The position numbers and the translations under genes are program-made. A DNA stretch of 34,154 nucleotides from Lachnoanaerobaculum saburreum DSM 3986 (GTDB taxonomy: Bacteria > Bacillota > Clostridia > Lachnospirales > Lachnospiraceae): assembly GCF_000185385.1 (NCBI RefSeq), contig NZ_GL622296.1, positions 2,245,562-2,279,715 of the forward strand, written 5' to 3'. Below are positions 26,161-32,847 of this stretch, one piece after another. The notes under the pieces are model-generated. The model was not told the origin of the DNA. It did no database searches and worked only from the letters and a program-made list of their open reading frames with translations. Each line of letters opens with the position of its first letter. Position 1 is the stretch's first letter.

Positions 26161-26705
26161 ATCTTATCTCTCATATCTCCAAATACAAAATTGCAGAGTT
26201 TTTCATACTCCCTATAAAACTCACTGTTTTCCAATTCTCTTAGTGAATCCAATACCCCAAAATAGTACATACCTTGCTTTTGCTTATCCTTTTCGTGGAA
26301 TTTCAGTAAAAAATCATCACCCACAGCCAGAAAATCTCTGGCGGATGCTCTGATATTTGACAATTTGTCTCCCAAGGCTATCATTTTAACCTCAATACAT
26401 TCATTTTTTAAATGCTTTATTGTATGGATTTTCCTCTCAAGCCATGGCTTCGACTTATCTTCCGACTCTCTGCCGACAAGAGCCGCTACTCTTTTGCCAA
26501 AGTTCTTTTCAATATCCTCAACAGTTACAGCCGTATCTTCTACAGTATCATGAAGAAGTGCGGCACATCTCACCTCTATATCACCTGTCATCAGTGATAC
26601 TATTGAGCATACCTCCAGCGGATGAATGATATATGGGATTTCACTTCCTTTCCTAAATTGGCCTTCATGTGCCTTAGTAGCAAATTTCACTGCTTTTTCT
26701 ATCAT
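26157..26705 (-). CDS. HD-domain protein, small alarmone (ppGpp) hydrolase-like
   Basis: The 182-residue product is a stand-alone HD domain resembling the hydrolase part of RelA/SpoT. It has the opening AVKFATKAHEGQFRKG, YIIHPLEV (H28), LLHDTVEDT (HD at 52-53, ED at 56-57) and GDKLSN (D113). There is no synthetase domain, TGS or ACT. Related small proteins (Mesh1/SAH type) hydrolyse (p)ppGpp with a metal ion; in this protein that is inferred from motifs. It is the first gene of the operon with nadE and the methyltransferase. AAAGGAG precedes the ATG. Confidence 0.85.
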   Translation of the reverse strand: MIEKAVKFATKAHEGQFRKGSEIPYIIHPLEVCSIVSLMTGDIEVRCAALLHDTVEDTAVTVEDIEKNFGKRVAALVGRESEDKSKPWLERKIHTIKHLKNECIEVKMIALGDKLSNIRASARDFLAVGDDFLLKFHEKDKQKQGMYYFGVLDSLRELENSEFYREYEKLCNFVFGDMRDKI

Positions 26706-26746
26706 AGCAACTCCTTTTCTTATTATATTATTATGTAAATTTTAAC

Positions 26747-26775
26747 TTGAAGTTTTATTTTAAGTCTGCTATTCT
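26747..26775 (+). promoter_or_regulatory. putative promoter of the plus-strand membrane protein gene
   Basis: TTGAAG (26747-26752) and TATTCT (26770-26775) are 17 bases apart, about 40 bases before the ATG at 26816. The A+T-rich sequence between this gene and the divergent HD gene allows other choices. Confidence 0.45.
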
Positions 26776-26815
26776 AGTCAAAGATTGCTTGTACAAGTGA
26801 AAGTGAGGATTATCT

Positions 26816-27595
26816 ATGGCAGATGAAACCAATGTAAATGAAAAACCTAAAAAAAGGAGGTTTTCAAAACTCAAGTATATAATAGCATTTATATTCATAA
26901 ATGTAATCATATTTTTTGTCGTGACAGCACAACCTAAGTTTGAAGTTTCTATAGAGGCGGTGGAAAACTCAAAATCTGTTGATATCAAGGTGACACAAAA
27001 AAGCTTCTTTCCGTTAAAGAGTTTCACTATGATGCTTGATAATGAGCCGCTCTCCTTTACCAAAAACGGTAATACCTATGAAGCTACAGCTACAAAAAAC
27101 GGTACTTTAGAGATTGTAGCTACAAATATTAATACTATGTCTCAGACTATATATGAAAAGATTGATAAAATAGACTCTACCGCTCCGACTATATTTGCAC
27201 AGCTTGTAAAAAAGGGAGAACTGAATGTAACCTTTGAGGATACTCATTCCGATATTGACTATAACAGTATATACGCAATAGACAGTAATGATAAGAAGAT
27301 ACTGCCTGCTAAGGTTGATAAAGAAGAAGGCAGAGTTACCTTTCATTTTGACACCTACGGCATTAAGGCCTATGTTTCAGATACGGCAGGAAATCAGGGG
27401 GAAGTGGCATTTAACAACAGTGAAATCAATCAGACAAAGCTTGTTTCTGCCGAAGGTACTGAAGTAAATGATATTCCGGTTGATGAAAGACAAAACAATG
27501 AAAATGATATCTCTGATGATACTACATTTGATGTGGGTAATCTGAACGAAAAACCGCCAAAGAAAAATGATGATTATTTATATGAAAAGCACTAA
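26816..27595 (+). CDS. single-pass membrane protein with extracytoplasmic Ig-like region, unknown function
   Basis: The 259-residue product has a short basic cytoplasmic tail (KPKKRRFSK), one membrane helix (about 21-38) and an exported region. This region has two beta-rich segments, the second containing IDSTAPTI and YVSDTAGNQGEV, which recall bacterial Ig-like or cadherin-like repeats. A disordered acidic tail (about 205-259) follows. There is no LPxTG motif. GAGG lies eight bases before the ATG. It is monocistronic, divergent from the HD gene and convergent with the immunity-like array. Function not recognised. Confidence 0.75.
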   Translation: MADETNVNEKPKKRRFSKLKYIIAFIFINVIIFFVVTAQPKFEVSIEAVENSKSVDIKVTQKSFFPLKSFTMMLDNEPLSFTKNGNTYEATATKNGTLEIVATNINTMSQTIYEKIDKIDSTAPTIFAQLVKKGELNVTFEDTHSDIDYNSIYAIDSNDKKILPAKVDKEEGRVTFHFDTYGIKAYVSDTAGNQGEVAFNNSEINQTKLVSAEGTEVNDIPVDERQNNENDISDDTTFDVGNLNEKPPKKNDDYLYEKH

Positions 27596-27606
27596 GCTTG
27601 TGCTTT
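27586..27606 (+). terminator. hairpin overlapping the stop of the plus-strand membrane protein gene
   Basis: A 7-base stem AAAGCAC/GTGCTTT flanks the stop codon (loop TAAGCTT) and is followed by ATTTATT, a modest T-rich tail. Confidence 0.5.
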
Positions 27607-27618
27607 ATTTATTCCTAT

Positions 27619-27645
27619 AAGAAGAGCCGTATATCAGCTCTTCTT
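27619..27645. terminator. bidirectional terminator between convergent genes
   Basis: A perfect 9-base stem AAGAAGAGC/GCTCTTCTT with a 9-base loop lies between the convergent ends of the plus-strand gene and the last gene of the accessory array. The same AAGAGC stem recurs at four other module ends in this array. Confidence 0.7.
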
Positions 27646-27656
27646 TGCTGTGATTA

Positions 27657-28124
27657 TTATTCTCTATTTTTTATAAATATCAGACCTCTATAAATCCACT
27701 CCGCATCTGGCCCGTTATTATATATTGCATCAATATTATGTTTCCTGAATGTATAACCGTTATCAACATAAAATGCGGTATTTGGGTATTCCTCCATATA
27801 TCTGTGTACTATTTCCAATATAATAAGTTCTTTTCCAATCATATCAGGAAAGCGAAAGAAGGTCACAAGCCCCTGTTTCCTTGATTTTCTTGTGAGAACC
27901 TCCTTTATATCTACATAAGCATAAATTTGAATCATTGGTGCAGAATCTTCTTCATCAAAAAAATCATATTCACTGTCTTCCTTAGACAATATAATATCAT
28001 AATCTCTTTTACCTATCATCACTCTTCTATGGTAGTTCATAGCATCAAGTATTTTCCACATCCTGCACTCAACAGTTATACTTCTTACCTCAAATTTTTC
28101 TAATATTCTTCCCTCACATATCAT
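27657..28124 (-). CDS. immunity-like protein, A-type paralogue 1
   Basis: 155-residue acidic protein without signal peptide or membrane helix, so cytoplasmic. It is the close relative of the protein at 30060-30524: both begin MI(C/Y)EGRIL. Both have a C-terminal block GKELIILEIVHRYMEEYP, then an aromatic-rich segment, then a (D/I)DxIYN...PDAEWIY ending. That C-terminal block is shared in weaker form by all seven small proteins in this array. Such clusters downstream of a toxin gene are typically immunity proteins, each neutralising one toxin domain; this is an inference from context. Here the final residues diverge (RGLIFIKNRE replaces the usual NPDTY end). AAAGGAG precedes the ATG. It is the last gene of the array. 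Confidence 0.75.
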   Translation of the reverse strand: MICEGRILEKFEVRSITVECRMWKILDAMNYHRRVMIGKRDYDIILSKEDSEYDFFDEEDSAPMIQIYAYVDIKEVLTRKSRKQGLVTFFRFPDMIGKELIILEIVHRYMEEYPNTAFYVDNGYTFRKHNIDAIYNNGPDAEWIYRGLIFIKNRE

Positions 28125-28167
28125 ATATAAATCTCCTTTTTATACCGCTGCCACAAGAGATCTGTTT

Positions 28168-28632
28168 TTACAAAGCATCAGGACTGTTGTAGAGCCAATT
28201 TAAATCTTTATTACAATATGCCATTTCAATATCTTCTTTTGTATAAAAATATCCTGACTTGTTCAAGAAAATATCCTCAGGAAAGAGTTTAAAATATCTA
28301 TATAAAAACTCCGATATTATCAATTCTCTTCCTTTAATGTCATCAAAGTAAATATATGCATAATAATAGCAATTATCTCTTGGATAACAAAACTTATAAC
28401 GCCCTTCTATATCTATCTCCACCAGAAACATATTTAAATACATGTTATAAACTCTTTTTTTAATATTACTTTCATCATCTTCTTCAAGTATACTTGCAGA
28501 CAAACTGTAATAATCCTTTGAGTCACTAATTGAACAATGTGTATATCCTATTGACATTAAAATGTTTATGACTTTTTCCATGTCTTCTTTATTAGCTCTT
28601 ATTCTTTTTCTTAATATACCTGCACGCCACAT
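28168..28632 (-). CDS. immunity-like protein, B-type paralogue 1
   Basis: 154-residue cytoplasmic protein related to the one at 30542-31006. Its N-terminal half (NKEDMEKVINILMSIGYTH) is shared only with that paralogue. The C-terminal half has the array-wide motif FDDIKGRELIISEFLYRYFK, then LFPEDIF and YFYTKEDIE, and ends WLYNSPDAL. It lies 30 bases after kptA copy 1 and 43 bases before the A-type paralogue, repeating the B-then-A order of 30060-31006. Function unknown; an immunity role is inferred from the array. Confidence 0.75.
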   Translation of the reverse strand: MWRAGILRKRIRANKEDMEKVINILMSIGYTHCSISDSKDYYSLSASILEEDDESNIKKRVYNMYLNMFLVEIDIEGRYKFCYPRDNCYYYAYIYFDDIKGRELIISEFLYRYFKLFPEDIFLNKSGYFYTKEDIEMAYCNKDLNWLYNSPDAL

Positions 28633-28662
28633 TATTTAAAACCTTTATCTCCTCAAATCTTA

Positions 28663-29205
28663 TCAATATAATTCCCTTATATAACATGCCGGTATTTTGT
28701 CTGCCAGCCATACTTTTTCATTTCCATGATAAAATACCACTCCGTCATCATATGCTCTCTTAGAATCAATTTCCAATATACATGGACTCTTGTCACGTCT
28801 AAGACCTACTTTTTTTGCTGTATCTATATCAGCTGACAGATGTACATATTGTCTGCTCATAGGTAAAAGCCCGTTCTTTTTTATGCTCTCAACAAATCTC
28901 CTTGCAGTACCATGATATAATTTATCAGGCGGAGTCTTCTCTTCCTTTACTATATGCATCGGTATGGAATGCCCGTACATAGCTCTTATTTTTCCTACCT
29001 TTATTTCATGTCTTTTCTTTTCAGACTTATCAATCATAACAGCCAAATCGTTTTGAGTAATATATCCAAATCTACCTTCTGTATTTAGCGCAGTCAGAAG
29101 CTGCTCTATACTTACCCAGCCTTCTTCATCCATTTCAAGTTCATACTCCCAAGGTGCATGTCGAAGTGCGTATGAAACTTCCTTACTTAATTCTTCATAT
29201 TTCAT
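28663..29205 (-). CDS. kptA: RNA 2'-phosphotransferase (KptA/Tpt1), copy 1
   Basis: NAD-dependent enzyme that removes an internal RNA 2'-phosphate (from a 2'-phosphate, 3'-5' ligated junction), giving ADP-ribose 1''-2''-cyclic phosphate. In yeast it finishes tRNA splicing; its role in bacteria is unknown. The 180-residue product covers the whole family: LRHAPWEYELEMDEEGWV (R15, H16), IRAMYGHS (R74), LYHGT (97-101 region), MSRQYVHLSAD (R118), and KVWLADKIP. The conserved Arg-His-Arg-Arg set is therefore present. The start is the second of two adjacent ATG codons, because copy 2 has ACG in place of the first. About a dozen residues differ from copy 2. It stands inside the immunity-like array, after a C-type gene. 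Confidence 0.9.
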   Translation of the reverse strand: MKYEELSKEVSYALRHAPWEYELEMDEEGWVSIEQLLTALNTEGRFGYITQNDLAVMIDKSEKKRHEIKVGKIRAMYGHSIPMHIVKEEKTPPDKLYHGTARRFVESIKKNGLLPMSRQYVHLSADIDTAKKVGLRRDKSPCILEIDSKRAYDDGVVFYHGNEKVWLADKIPACYIRELY

Positions 29206-29290
29206 CATATTCCCCTTCCTCTATCATCTCGTCTATAGCCTCTCTAAACCAATCTATAAGTTTATCAACTTTTTTAGTAAAGAAGAGCTG
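29195..29290 (-). pseudogene. conserved C-terminal gene scrap overlapping the kptA start
   Basis: An open frame without a start runs from just after an in-frame TAA in the terminator loop into the first codons of kptA. It reads KKVDKLIDWFREAIDEM then IEEGEYDEI and stop. The same frame exists before kptA copy 2 (about 32709-32787) with a single Ala-to-Val change visible. It looks like the tail of a gene that once overlapped and was translationally coupled to kptA. Confidence 0.4.
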
Positions 29291-29308
29291 TTAAATATAA
29301 AACAGCTC
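29285..29308 (-). terminator. terminator after C-type paralogue 1
   Basis: A perfect 8-base stem GAGCTGTT/AACAGCTC with an 8-base loop is followed on the minus strand by TTCTTT. It has a near-identical counterpart at 32798-32821. Confidence 0.6.
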
Positions 29309-29335
29309 CTCATAAAAAAATATCAATAGTATAAT

Positions 29336-29827
29336 TTAGAATGTTTTAGGATCCTCATACGCCCATAATTCATTCCAAGGTAGTTTTGCATATAACTTAT
29401 CTATATCATCCTTTGTATAAAAGTACTCCTCCATAAATACATCCTCAGGAAAAAGCTTAAAATATCTACGAAAAAATTCCAACAAAAGTCTTTCTCTACC
29501 TGATATATCCTCGAAAATAATATAACTTGGCACTGTTTCTCCCATACTTGGAATATAGTATTCATGTGATTCTTTTGGCTTCGGATAAAAATAAATTATA
29601 ATATTATCATTATAATCAAACGAATCCCATTGATAATCGTCATCATCCCATTTTCTTTTCCAATGATCATTAATAAAACTAATACTAAAACTTTCACCAG
29701 TACTTAATTTATCTTTTTCTTTACTACTTGAATAAAACTTCATCTTTGTAAATATATCAATTATTATATCCAAGTCTTTTTCTGTTGGATATTCACCTTT
29801 TCTAAACAGCGATGCCAGTACTCCCAT
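29336..29827 (-). CDS. immunity-like protein, C-type paralogue 1
   Basis: 163-residue cytoplasmic protein of the C-type group (with 31574-32065 and 32848-33333). All three begin MG(A/V) plus four or five residues, then FRKG, and share EKDLDIIIDIFT, IPSMGE, the block FEDISGR with LLLEF and RYFKLFPEDVFM, FYTKDDIDKLYAK and the end YEDPKTF. The start at 29827 rather than 29854 is chosen because this ATG lines up with the other two starts. The 21 bases just upstream still read LGRILR and stop, matching the toxin gene's own last codons. This suggests the gene was copied from directly behind a toxin. The N-terminal half resembles copy 2 (WDDDDYQWDS) more than copy 3. Confidence 0.78.
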   Translation of the reverse strand: MGVLASLFRKGEYPTEKDLDIIIDIFTKMKFYSSSKEKDKLSTGESFSISFINDHWKRKWDDDDYQWDSFDYNDNIIIYFYPKPKESHEYYIPSMGETVPSYIIFEDISGRERLLLEFFRRYFKLFPEDVFMEEYFYTKDDIDKLYAKLPWNELWAYEDPKTF

Positions 29828-30005
29828 TATCTTAGTATCCTCCCTAACCCTCATTGTCTCGGAATAATTTTATTCCGGCCTATCTTCAACTTGTACAGAA
29901 ATTTGTGACCTCTTTCTTACAACAATTGCCTTATTAATATTATTTTGTGACTAAAGCAACTACAACCCCAAATATGGACTGTCCTCCAAATTTCGCTCTA
30001 TTTAT
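29828..30005. other. intergenic stretch with gene-end scar and small hairpin
   Basis: No gene is seen here. The left end carries the toxin-tail scar described under the C-type gene. A short inverted repeat CGGAATAA/TTATTCCG lies at 29860-29877. A frame reading FGGQSIFGVVVALVTK and stop (minus strand, ending near 29950) may be another gene tail, but support is weak. Confidence 0.35.
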
Positions 30006-30045
30006 AGTAAAGAAGAGCCATCGAATAAAACAGCCCTTCTTTACT
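30006..30045 (-). terminator. terminator after A-type paralogue 2
   Basis: AGTAAAGAAGAGC pairs with GCCCTTCTTTACT (13-base stem with one mismatch, loop about 14 bases). The sequence between the stem and the A-type stop codon resembles that after A-type paralogue 1 (TGTGATTAT and ATTCTCTA). Confidence 0.6.
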
Positions 30046-30059
30046 GTGATTATAATTCT

Positions 30060-30524
30060 CTACTTTTTATATGTATCCGGATTTTTATAAATCCATTCTG
30101 CATCCGGTTCTTTTAAATTATAAATTCTATCTATATCTTGCTTTGTAAAATAAAGTCCATTATCTATATAAAATATAGAATCGCTATACTTTTCCATATA
30201 TTTATGTAATATTTCAAGTATAACCAGCTCTCTGCCAAGTATATCTGTAAATCTGAAAAAAGTTTCAAGTCCTGCACTCTCTGCTTTTTCAGTCGGAATC
30301 TCTTTACATTCTTTGTATGCATATACGTTTAATAAAGATGAAGTATCATTCTTATCAAAAAGTAATTTATCGTTTCCTTTCTTTATGTATATCAGATCTG
30401 TAGTTTCCTTTTCAAGAACTATATATTTAATATATCCAAGTTCTCTCAATATATCTACAAATTTATACGCAATAAATCTCTTCTCTATACAGCCTTTATT
30501 TAATATTCTACCCTCATATATCAT
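30060..30524 (-). CDS. immunity-like protein, A-type paralogue 2
   Basis: 154-residue cytoplasmic protein. It starts MIYEGRILNKG, is rich in Lys and Glu, and carries the array-wide C-terminal block FTDILGRELVILEILHKYME, a segment IFYIDNGLYFTKQDIDRIYN, and the end DAEWIYKNPDTYKK. Related to the protein at 27657-28124. A third A-type gene survives only as its last 28 codons at 32094-32180. GGGAG lies six bases before the ATG. It follows the B-type gene by 17 bases, so the two are co-translated. No catalytic motif is apparent. Confidence 0.77.
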   Translation of the reverse strand: MIYEGRILNKGCIEKRFIAYKFVDILRELGYIKYIVLEKETTDLIYIKKGNDKLLFDKNDTSSLLNVYAYKECKEIPTEKAESAGLETFFRFTDILGRELVILEILHKYMEKYSDSIFYIDNGLYFTKQDIDRIYNLKEPDAEWIYKNPDTYKK

Positions 30525-30541
30525 TATCTGCTCCCTCTAAC

Positions 30542-31006
30542 TTAAAAACTATCCGGACTAATATATAACCAATTAGGATCATAAGTTTTTGAATATATTT
30601 TATCTATGCATTTTTTAGTATAAAAAAACTTATCACAGTCCCAAAATATATCATCCGGATAAAGTTCAAAATATCTATGTAAAAATTCCAATATCATTAT
30701 TTCTCTAGAGCTAACATTTTCAAAAAATAAATAAGAGTAATATTTTTTACAAGTTTTGGGACAATAATACATTTCCTCATCGTTCTCTATTAAATCGATA
30801 TAAATAATTGTACTCTTTTTAAGGTTCTCTGAATTAACTAACTCATCATCAGTAATCGGCATAGCTATTGTTAATATATAAACATCTATTTTATCATCCA
30901 TACTAAATCTTGTATAACCTAATGATACAAAAATATTTATTATCTCTTCTATTCTTGTATAATCAGGGTGAATTTCATTTCTTAAAAGTCTCATTGATGT
31001 TGACAT
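30542..31006 (-). CDS. immunity-like protein, B-type paralogue 2
   Basis: 154-residue acidic cytoplasmic protein. The N-terminal half (IEEIINIFVSLGYTRFSMDD) matches B-type paralogue 1. The C-terminal half carries the shared block REIMILEFLHRYFELYPDDIF, FFYTKKCIDKIYS and the end WLYISPDSF. The ATG overlaps the stop of the truncated nuclease-domain frame as TGATG, with AGGAG upstream; a GTG at 31009 is an alternative start. This is the same toxin-immunity coupling as at 33333. It is therefore the likely partner of that displaced toxin domain. Confidence 0.77.
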   Translation of the reverse strand: MSTSMRLLRNEIHPDYTRIEEIINIFVSLGYTRFSMDDKIDVYILTIAMPITDDELVNSENLKKSTIIYIDLIENDEEMYYCPKTCKKYYSYLFFENVSSREIMILEFLHRYFELYPDDIFWDCDKFFYTKKCIDKIYSKTYDPNWLYISPDSF

Positions 31007-31284
31007 CACTTTAATATCTCCTCAAGTTCTTCAAAACTATTTATCACTTTGATTTTGTTTTCATATTTATTCTCCAAATTTATAATGTAATCAACATTAT
31101 CTACTTTTTCATATATAAATATTACAACTTTTTTATTACTAATATTCAAATAAAGTTCATTTGTAGGCTGTGTATACTTAAGAATCTGTTTTTCTCTTAC
31201 AGAATTTAATGATTTTTTTACTTCAATAATTTGATCACCTACCATAACATCAATGTCTCCTGTCTTATTACCTTTTGCAAGATT
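31006..31284 (-). pseudogene. truncated toxin C-terminal nuclease-like domain
   Basis: This frame is open for 92 codons and has an ATG only at 31245, which begins after the motif GDIDVM. It reads KTGDIDVMVGDQIIEVKKS and ends FEELEEILK. This lines up with the C-terminus of the large protein at the right edge (IGDLDIMTDNYLIEVKRN to LEELGRILR), including the metal-binding-type Asp and the ExK. The N-terminal helix with the first acidic residue of a PD-(D/E)xK fold is missing, so the product is unlikely to be an active nuclease. It is best read as an orphan toxin tip left by recombination, still overlapping its neighbour's start. Confidence 0.65.
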
Positions 31285-31490
31285 CTACTAACATTTATGC
31301 ATTCACTACTATACAAATTCTAAACTCATACTACGCCACAAAAGTAAGCTTATATGCTCATTCTATGTGGTTTGTAGGTGAACATAGTGATGCTATAAGA
31401 ATCCTAGACAGTATTGACTTTCCAGAAAACCTGGTTTTAAATACTTATTCTGATAGACTACGAAAATACTTCGAAAAAAGCATTCAATAA
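31275..31490 (+). pseudogene. unidentified opposite-strand gene tail
   Basis: A plus-strand frame without a convincing start reads plausible protein (SLYAHSMWFVGEHSDAIRIL, then SIDFPENLVLNTYSDRLRKY) and stops at 31490. Its 5' end lies at the point where the truncated nuclease frame begins on the other strand, so both appear cut at one junction. I do not recognise the family. It fills most of the stretch from 31246 to 31573, which has no intact gene. Confidence 0.3.
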
Positions 31491-31513
31491 TTTACCTGCT
31501 ATTTCTATAATAA

Positions 31514-31545
31514 GGAAGAGCTATTTGCAATAAAACAGCCCTCCC
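31514..31545 (-). terminator. decayed terminator after C-type paralogue 2
   Basis: GGAAGAGCT pairs imperfectly (G-T pairs) with AGCCCTCCC around a 14-base loop. It is the weakest member of the recurring AAGAGC hairpins in this region. Confidence 0.4.
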
Positions 31546-31573
31546 TCAAAAATATTGCTGTTAAGCATCTAAA

Positions 31574-32065
31574 TTAAAAAGTTTTAGGATCCTCATACAT
31601 CCAAGTCTCATTCCATGGTACCTTCGCATATAACTTATCTATATCATCCTTTGTATAAAAGTGCCTTTCCATAAATACATCTTCCGGAAACAATTTAAAA
31701 TATCTATGCAGGAATTCCAGTAATAATCTGCCTCTACCTGAAATATCTTCAAAGTTAAGGTAATCTGGTACTTCTTCTCCCATACTTGGAATATATTCTC
31801 CAAGCTCTATTTCCACATTAGGATAGAAGTAAATTATAATATGATCATTGTCATCCAGGGAATCCCATTGATAATCGTCATCATCCCATCTTCTTCTCCA
31901 ATGATCATTAGTAAAGCTAATACTAAAACATTCGCCTTTACTTAATTTTTCTTTATCTATGCCACTTGAATAAAACTTCATCTTGGTAAATATATCAATT
32001 ATTATATCCAAGTCTTTTTCTGTTACATATTTACCTTTTCTAAATAACGATGCCGATGCTCCCAT
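31574..32065 (-). CDS. immunity-like protein, C-type paralogue 2
   Basis: 163-residue cytoplasmic protein. The N-terminal two thirds follow paralogue 1 (FYSSGIDKEKLSKGE, WRRRWDDDDYQWDS). The last third is nearly identical to paralogue 3 (GRGRLLLEFLHRYFKLFPED, WNETWMYEDPKTF): a 175-base stretch at 31581-31755 matches 32855-33029 with one difference seen. The gene is thus a mosaic. The bases just upstream of the ATG still read LGSILR and stop, a toxin-tail scar. GGGAG precedes the start by about 11 bases. Confidence 0.78.
   Translation of the reverse strand: MGASASLFRKGKYVTEKDLDIIIDIFTKMKFYSSGIDKEKLSKGECFSISFTNDHWRRRWDDDDYQWDSLDDNDHIIIYFYPNVEIELGEYIPSMGEEVPDYLNFEDISGRGRLLLEFLHRYFKLFPEDVFMERHFYTKDDIDKLYAKVPWNETWMYEDPKTF
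31581..31755. repeat. 175-base direct repeat, copy 1
   Basis: Matches 32855-33029 at all but one position read by eye (C versus A in codon ERHFY versus EMHFY). Covers the 3' third of C-type paralogue 2. Such identity beside divergent sequence points to recent gene conversion or duplication. Confidence 0.85.
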
Positions 32066-32093
32066 TATCTTAATATACTCCCTAAATTATTTT

Positions 32094-32180
32094 TTAGTGT
32101 TTACTTTTATCATATGTATCCGGATTTTTGTAAATCCACCCTGCGTCCTGTTCAGACATATTATATATTGTATCAATACT
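32094..32180 (-). pseudogene. C-terminal remnant of a third A-type immunity-like gene
   Basis: Directly after the kptA copy 2 stop, 28 codons read SIDTIYNMSEQDAGWIYKNP then DTYDKSKH and stop. This matches the end of the A-type protein at 30060 (DIDRIYNLKEPDAEWIYKNP). There is no start codon and the rest of the gene is absent. The junction lies within the last codons of kptA, whose own last residue (Tyr in copy 1) is lost. It marks a deletion or recombination point. Confidence 0.75.
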
Positions 32181-32719
32181 TATAATTCACTTATATAGCA
32201 AGGCGGTATTTTGTCTGCCAGCCATACTTTTTCATTTCCATGATAAAATACCACTCCGTCATCATATGCTTTCTTAGAATCAATTTCCAATATACATGGA
32301 CTGTCATCACGCCTAAGCCCTACTTTTTTTGCTGTATCTATGTCGGCTGACAGGTGTACATATTGTCTGCTCATAGGTAAAAGACCGTTCTTTTTTATGC
32401 TCTCAACAAATCTCCTTGCAGTACCATGATATAATTTATCAGGCGGAGTCTTCTCTTCCTTTACTATATGCATCGGTATGGAATGCCCGTACATAGCTCT
32501 TATTTTTCCTGCATTTATTTCATGTCTTTTCTTTTCAGACTTATCAATCATAACAACCAAATCGTTTCTTGTTATATTTCCAAACTTACCTTCTGTATTC
32601 AGCGCATTCAAAAGCTGTTCAATACTTACCCAACCTTCTGTATCCATTTCAAGTTCATACTCCCAAGGTGCATGTCGAAGTGCGTATGAAACTTCCTTGC
32701 TTAATTCTTCATATTTCAT
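32180..32719 (-). CDS. kptA: RNA 2'-phosphotransferase (KptA/Tpt1), copy 2
   Basis: 179 residues, nearly identical to copy 1 at 28663-29205, with the same R15-H16, R74 (IRAMYGHS), LYHGT and R118 (MSRQYVHLSAD) motifs, so presumably active. Differences I could count number about a dozen and none touches these residues. The last codon is lost at the junction with the A-type remnant. Upstream, the intergenic DNA, the terminator hairpin and the end of a C-type gene are also duplicated from the copy 1 locus, so the unit that moved was larger than the gene. GAAGGGG lies upstream of the ATG. Its retention in two copies among immunity-like genes suggests a role in the array rather than general RNA processing (inference). 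Confidence 0.9.
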   Translation of the reverse strand: MKYEELSKEVSYALRHAPWEYELEMDTEGWVSIEQLLNALNTEGKFGNITRNDLVVMIDKSEKKRHEINAGKIRAMYGHSIPMHIVKEEKTPPDKLYHGTARRFVESIKKNGLLPMSRQYVHLSADIDTAKKVGLRRDDSPCILEIDSKKAYDDGVVFYHGNEKVWLADKIPPCYISEL

Positions 32720-32797
32720 CGTATTCCCCTTCCTCTATCATCTCATCTATAACCTCTCTAAACCAATCTATAAGTTTATCAACTTTTTAGTAAAGAA

Positions 32798-32821
32798 GAG
32801 CTGTTAGATATAAAACAGCTC
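32798..32821 (-). terminator. terminator after C-type paralogue 3
   Basis: Perfect 8-base stem GAGCTGTT/AACAGCTC with an 8-base loop, followed on the minus strand by TTCTTT. Same element as 29285-29308. It should limit read-through from the toxin-immunity pair into kptA copy 2. Confidence 0.6.
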
Positions 32822-32847
32822 CTCTTAAAAAATATCAATAGTATAAT

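Noticed and set aside
26755-27063. Minus-strand 102-codon frame opposite the plus-strand membrane protein
   Set aside because: No ribosome binding site and no recognisable domain; the plus-strand frame has a topology, promoter and terminators.
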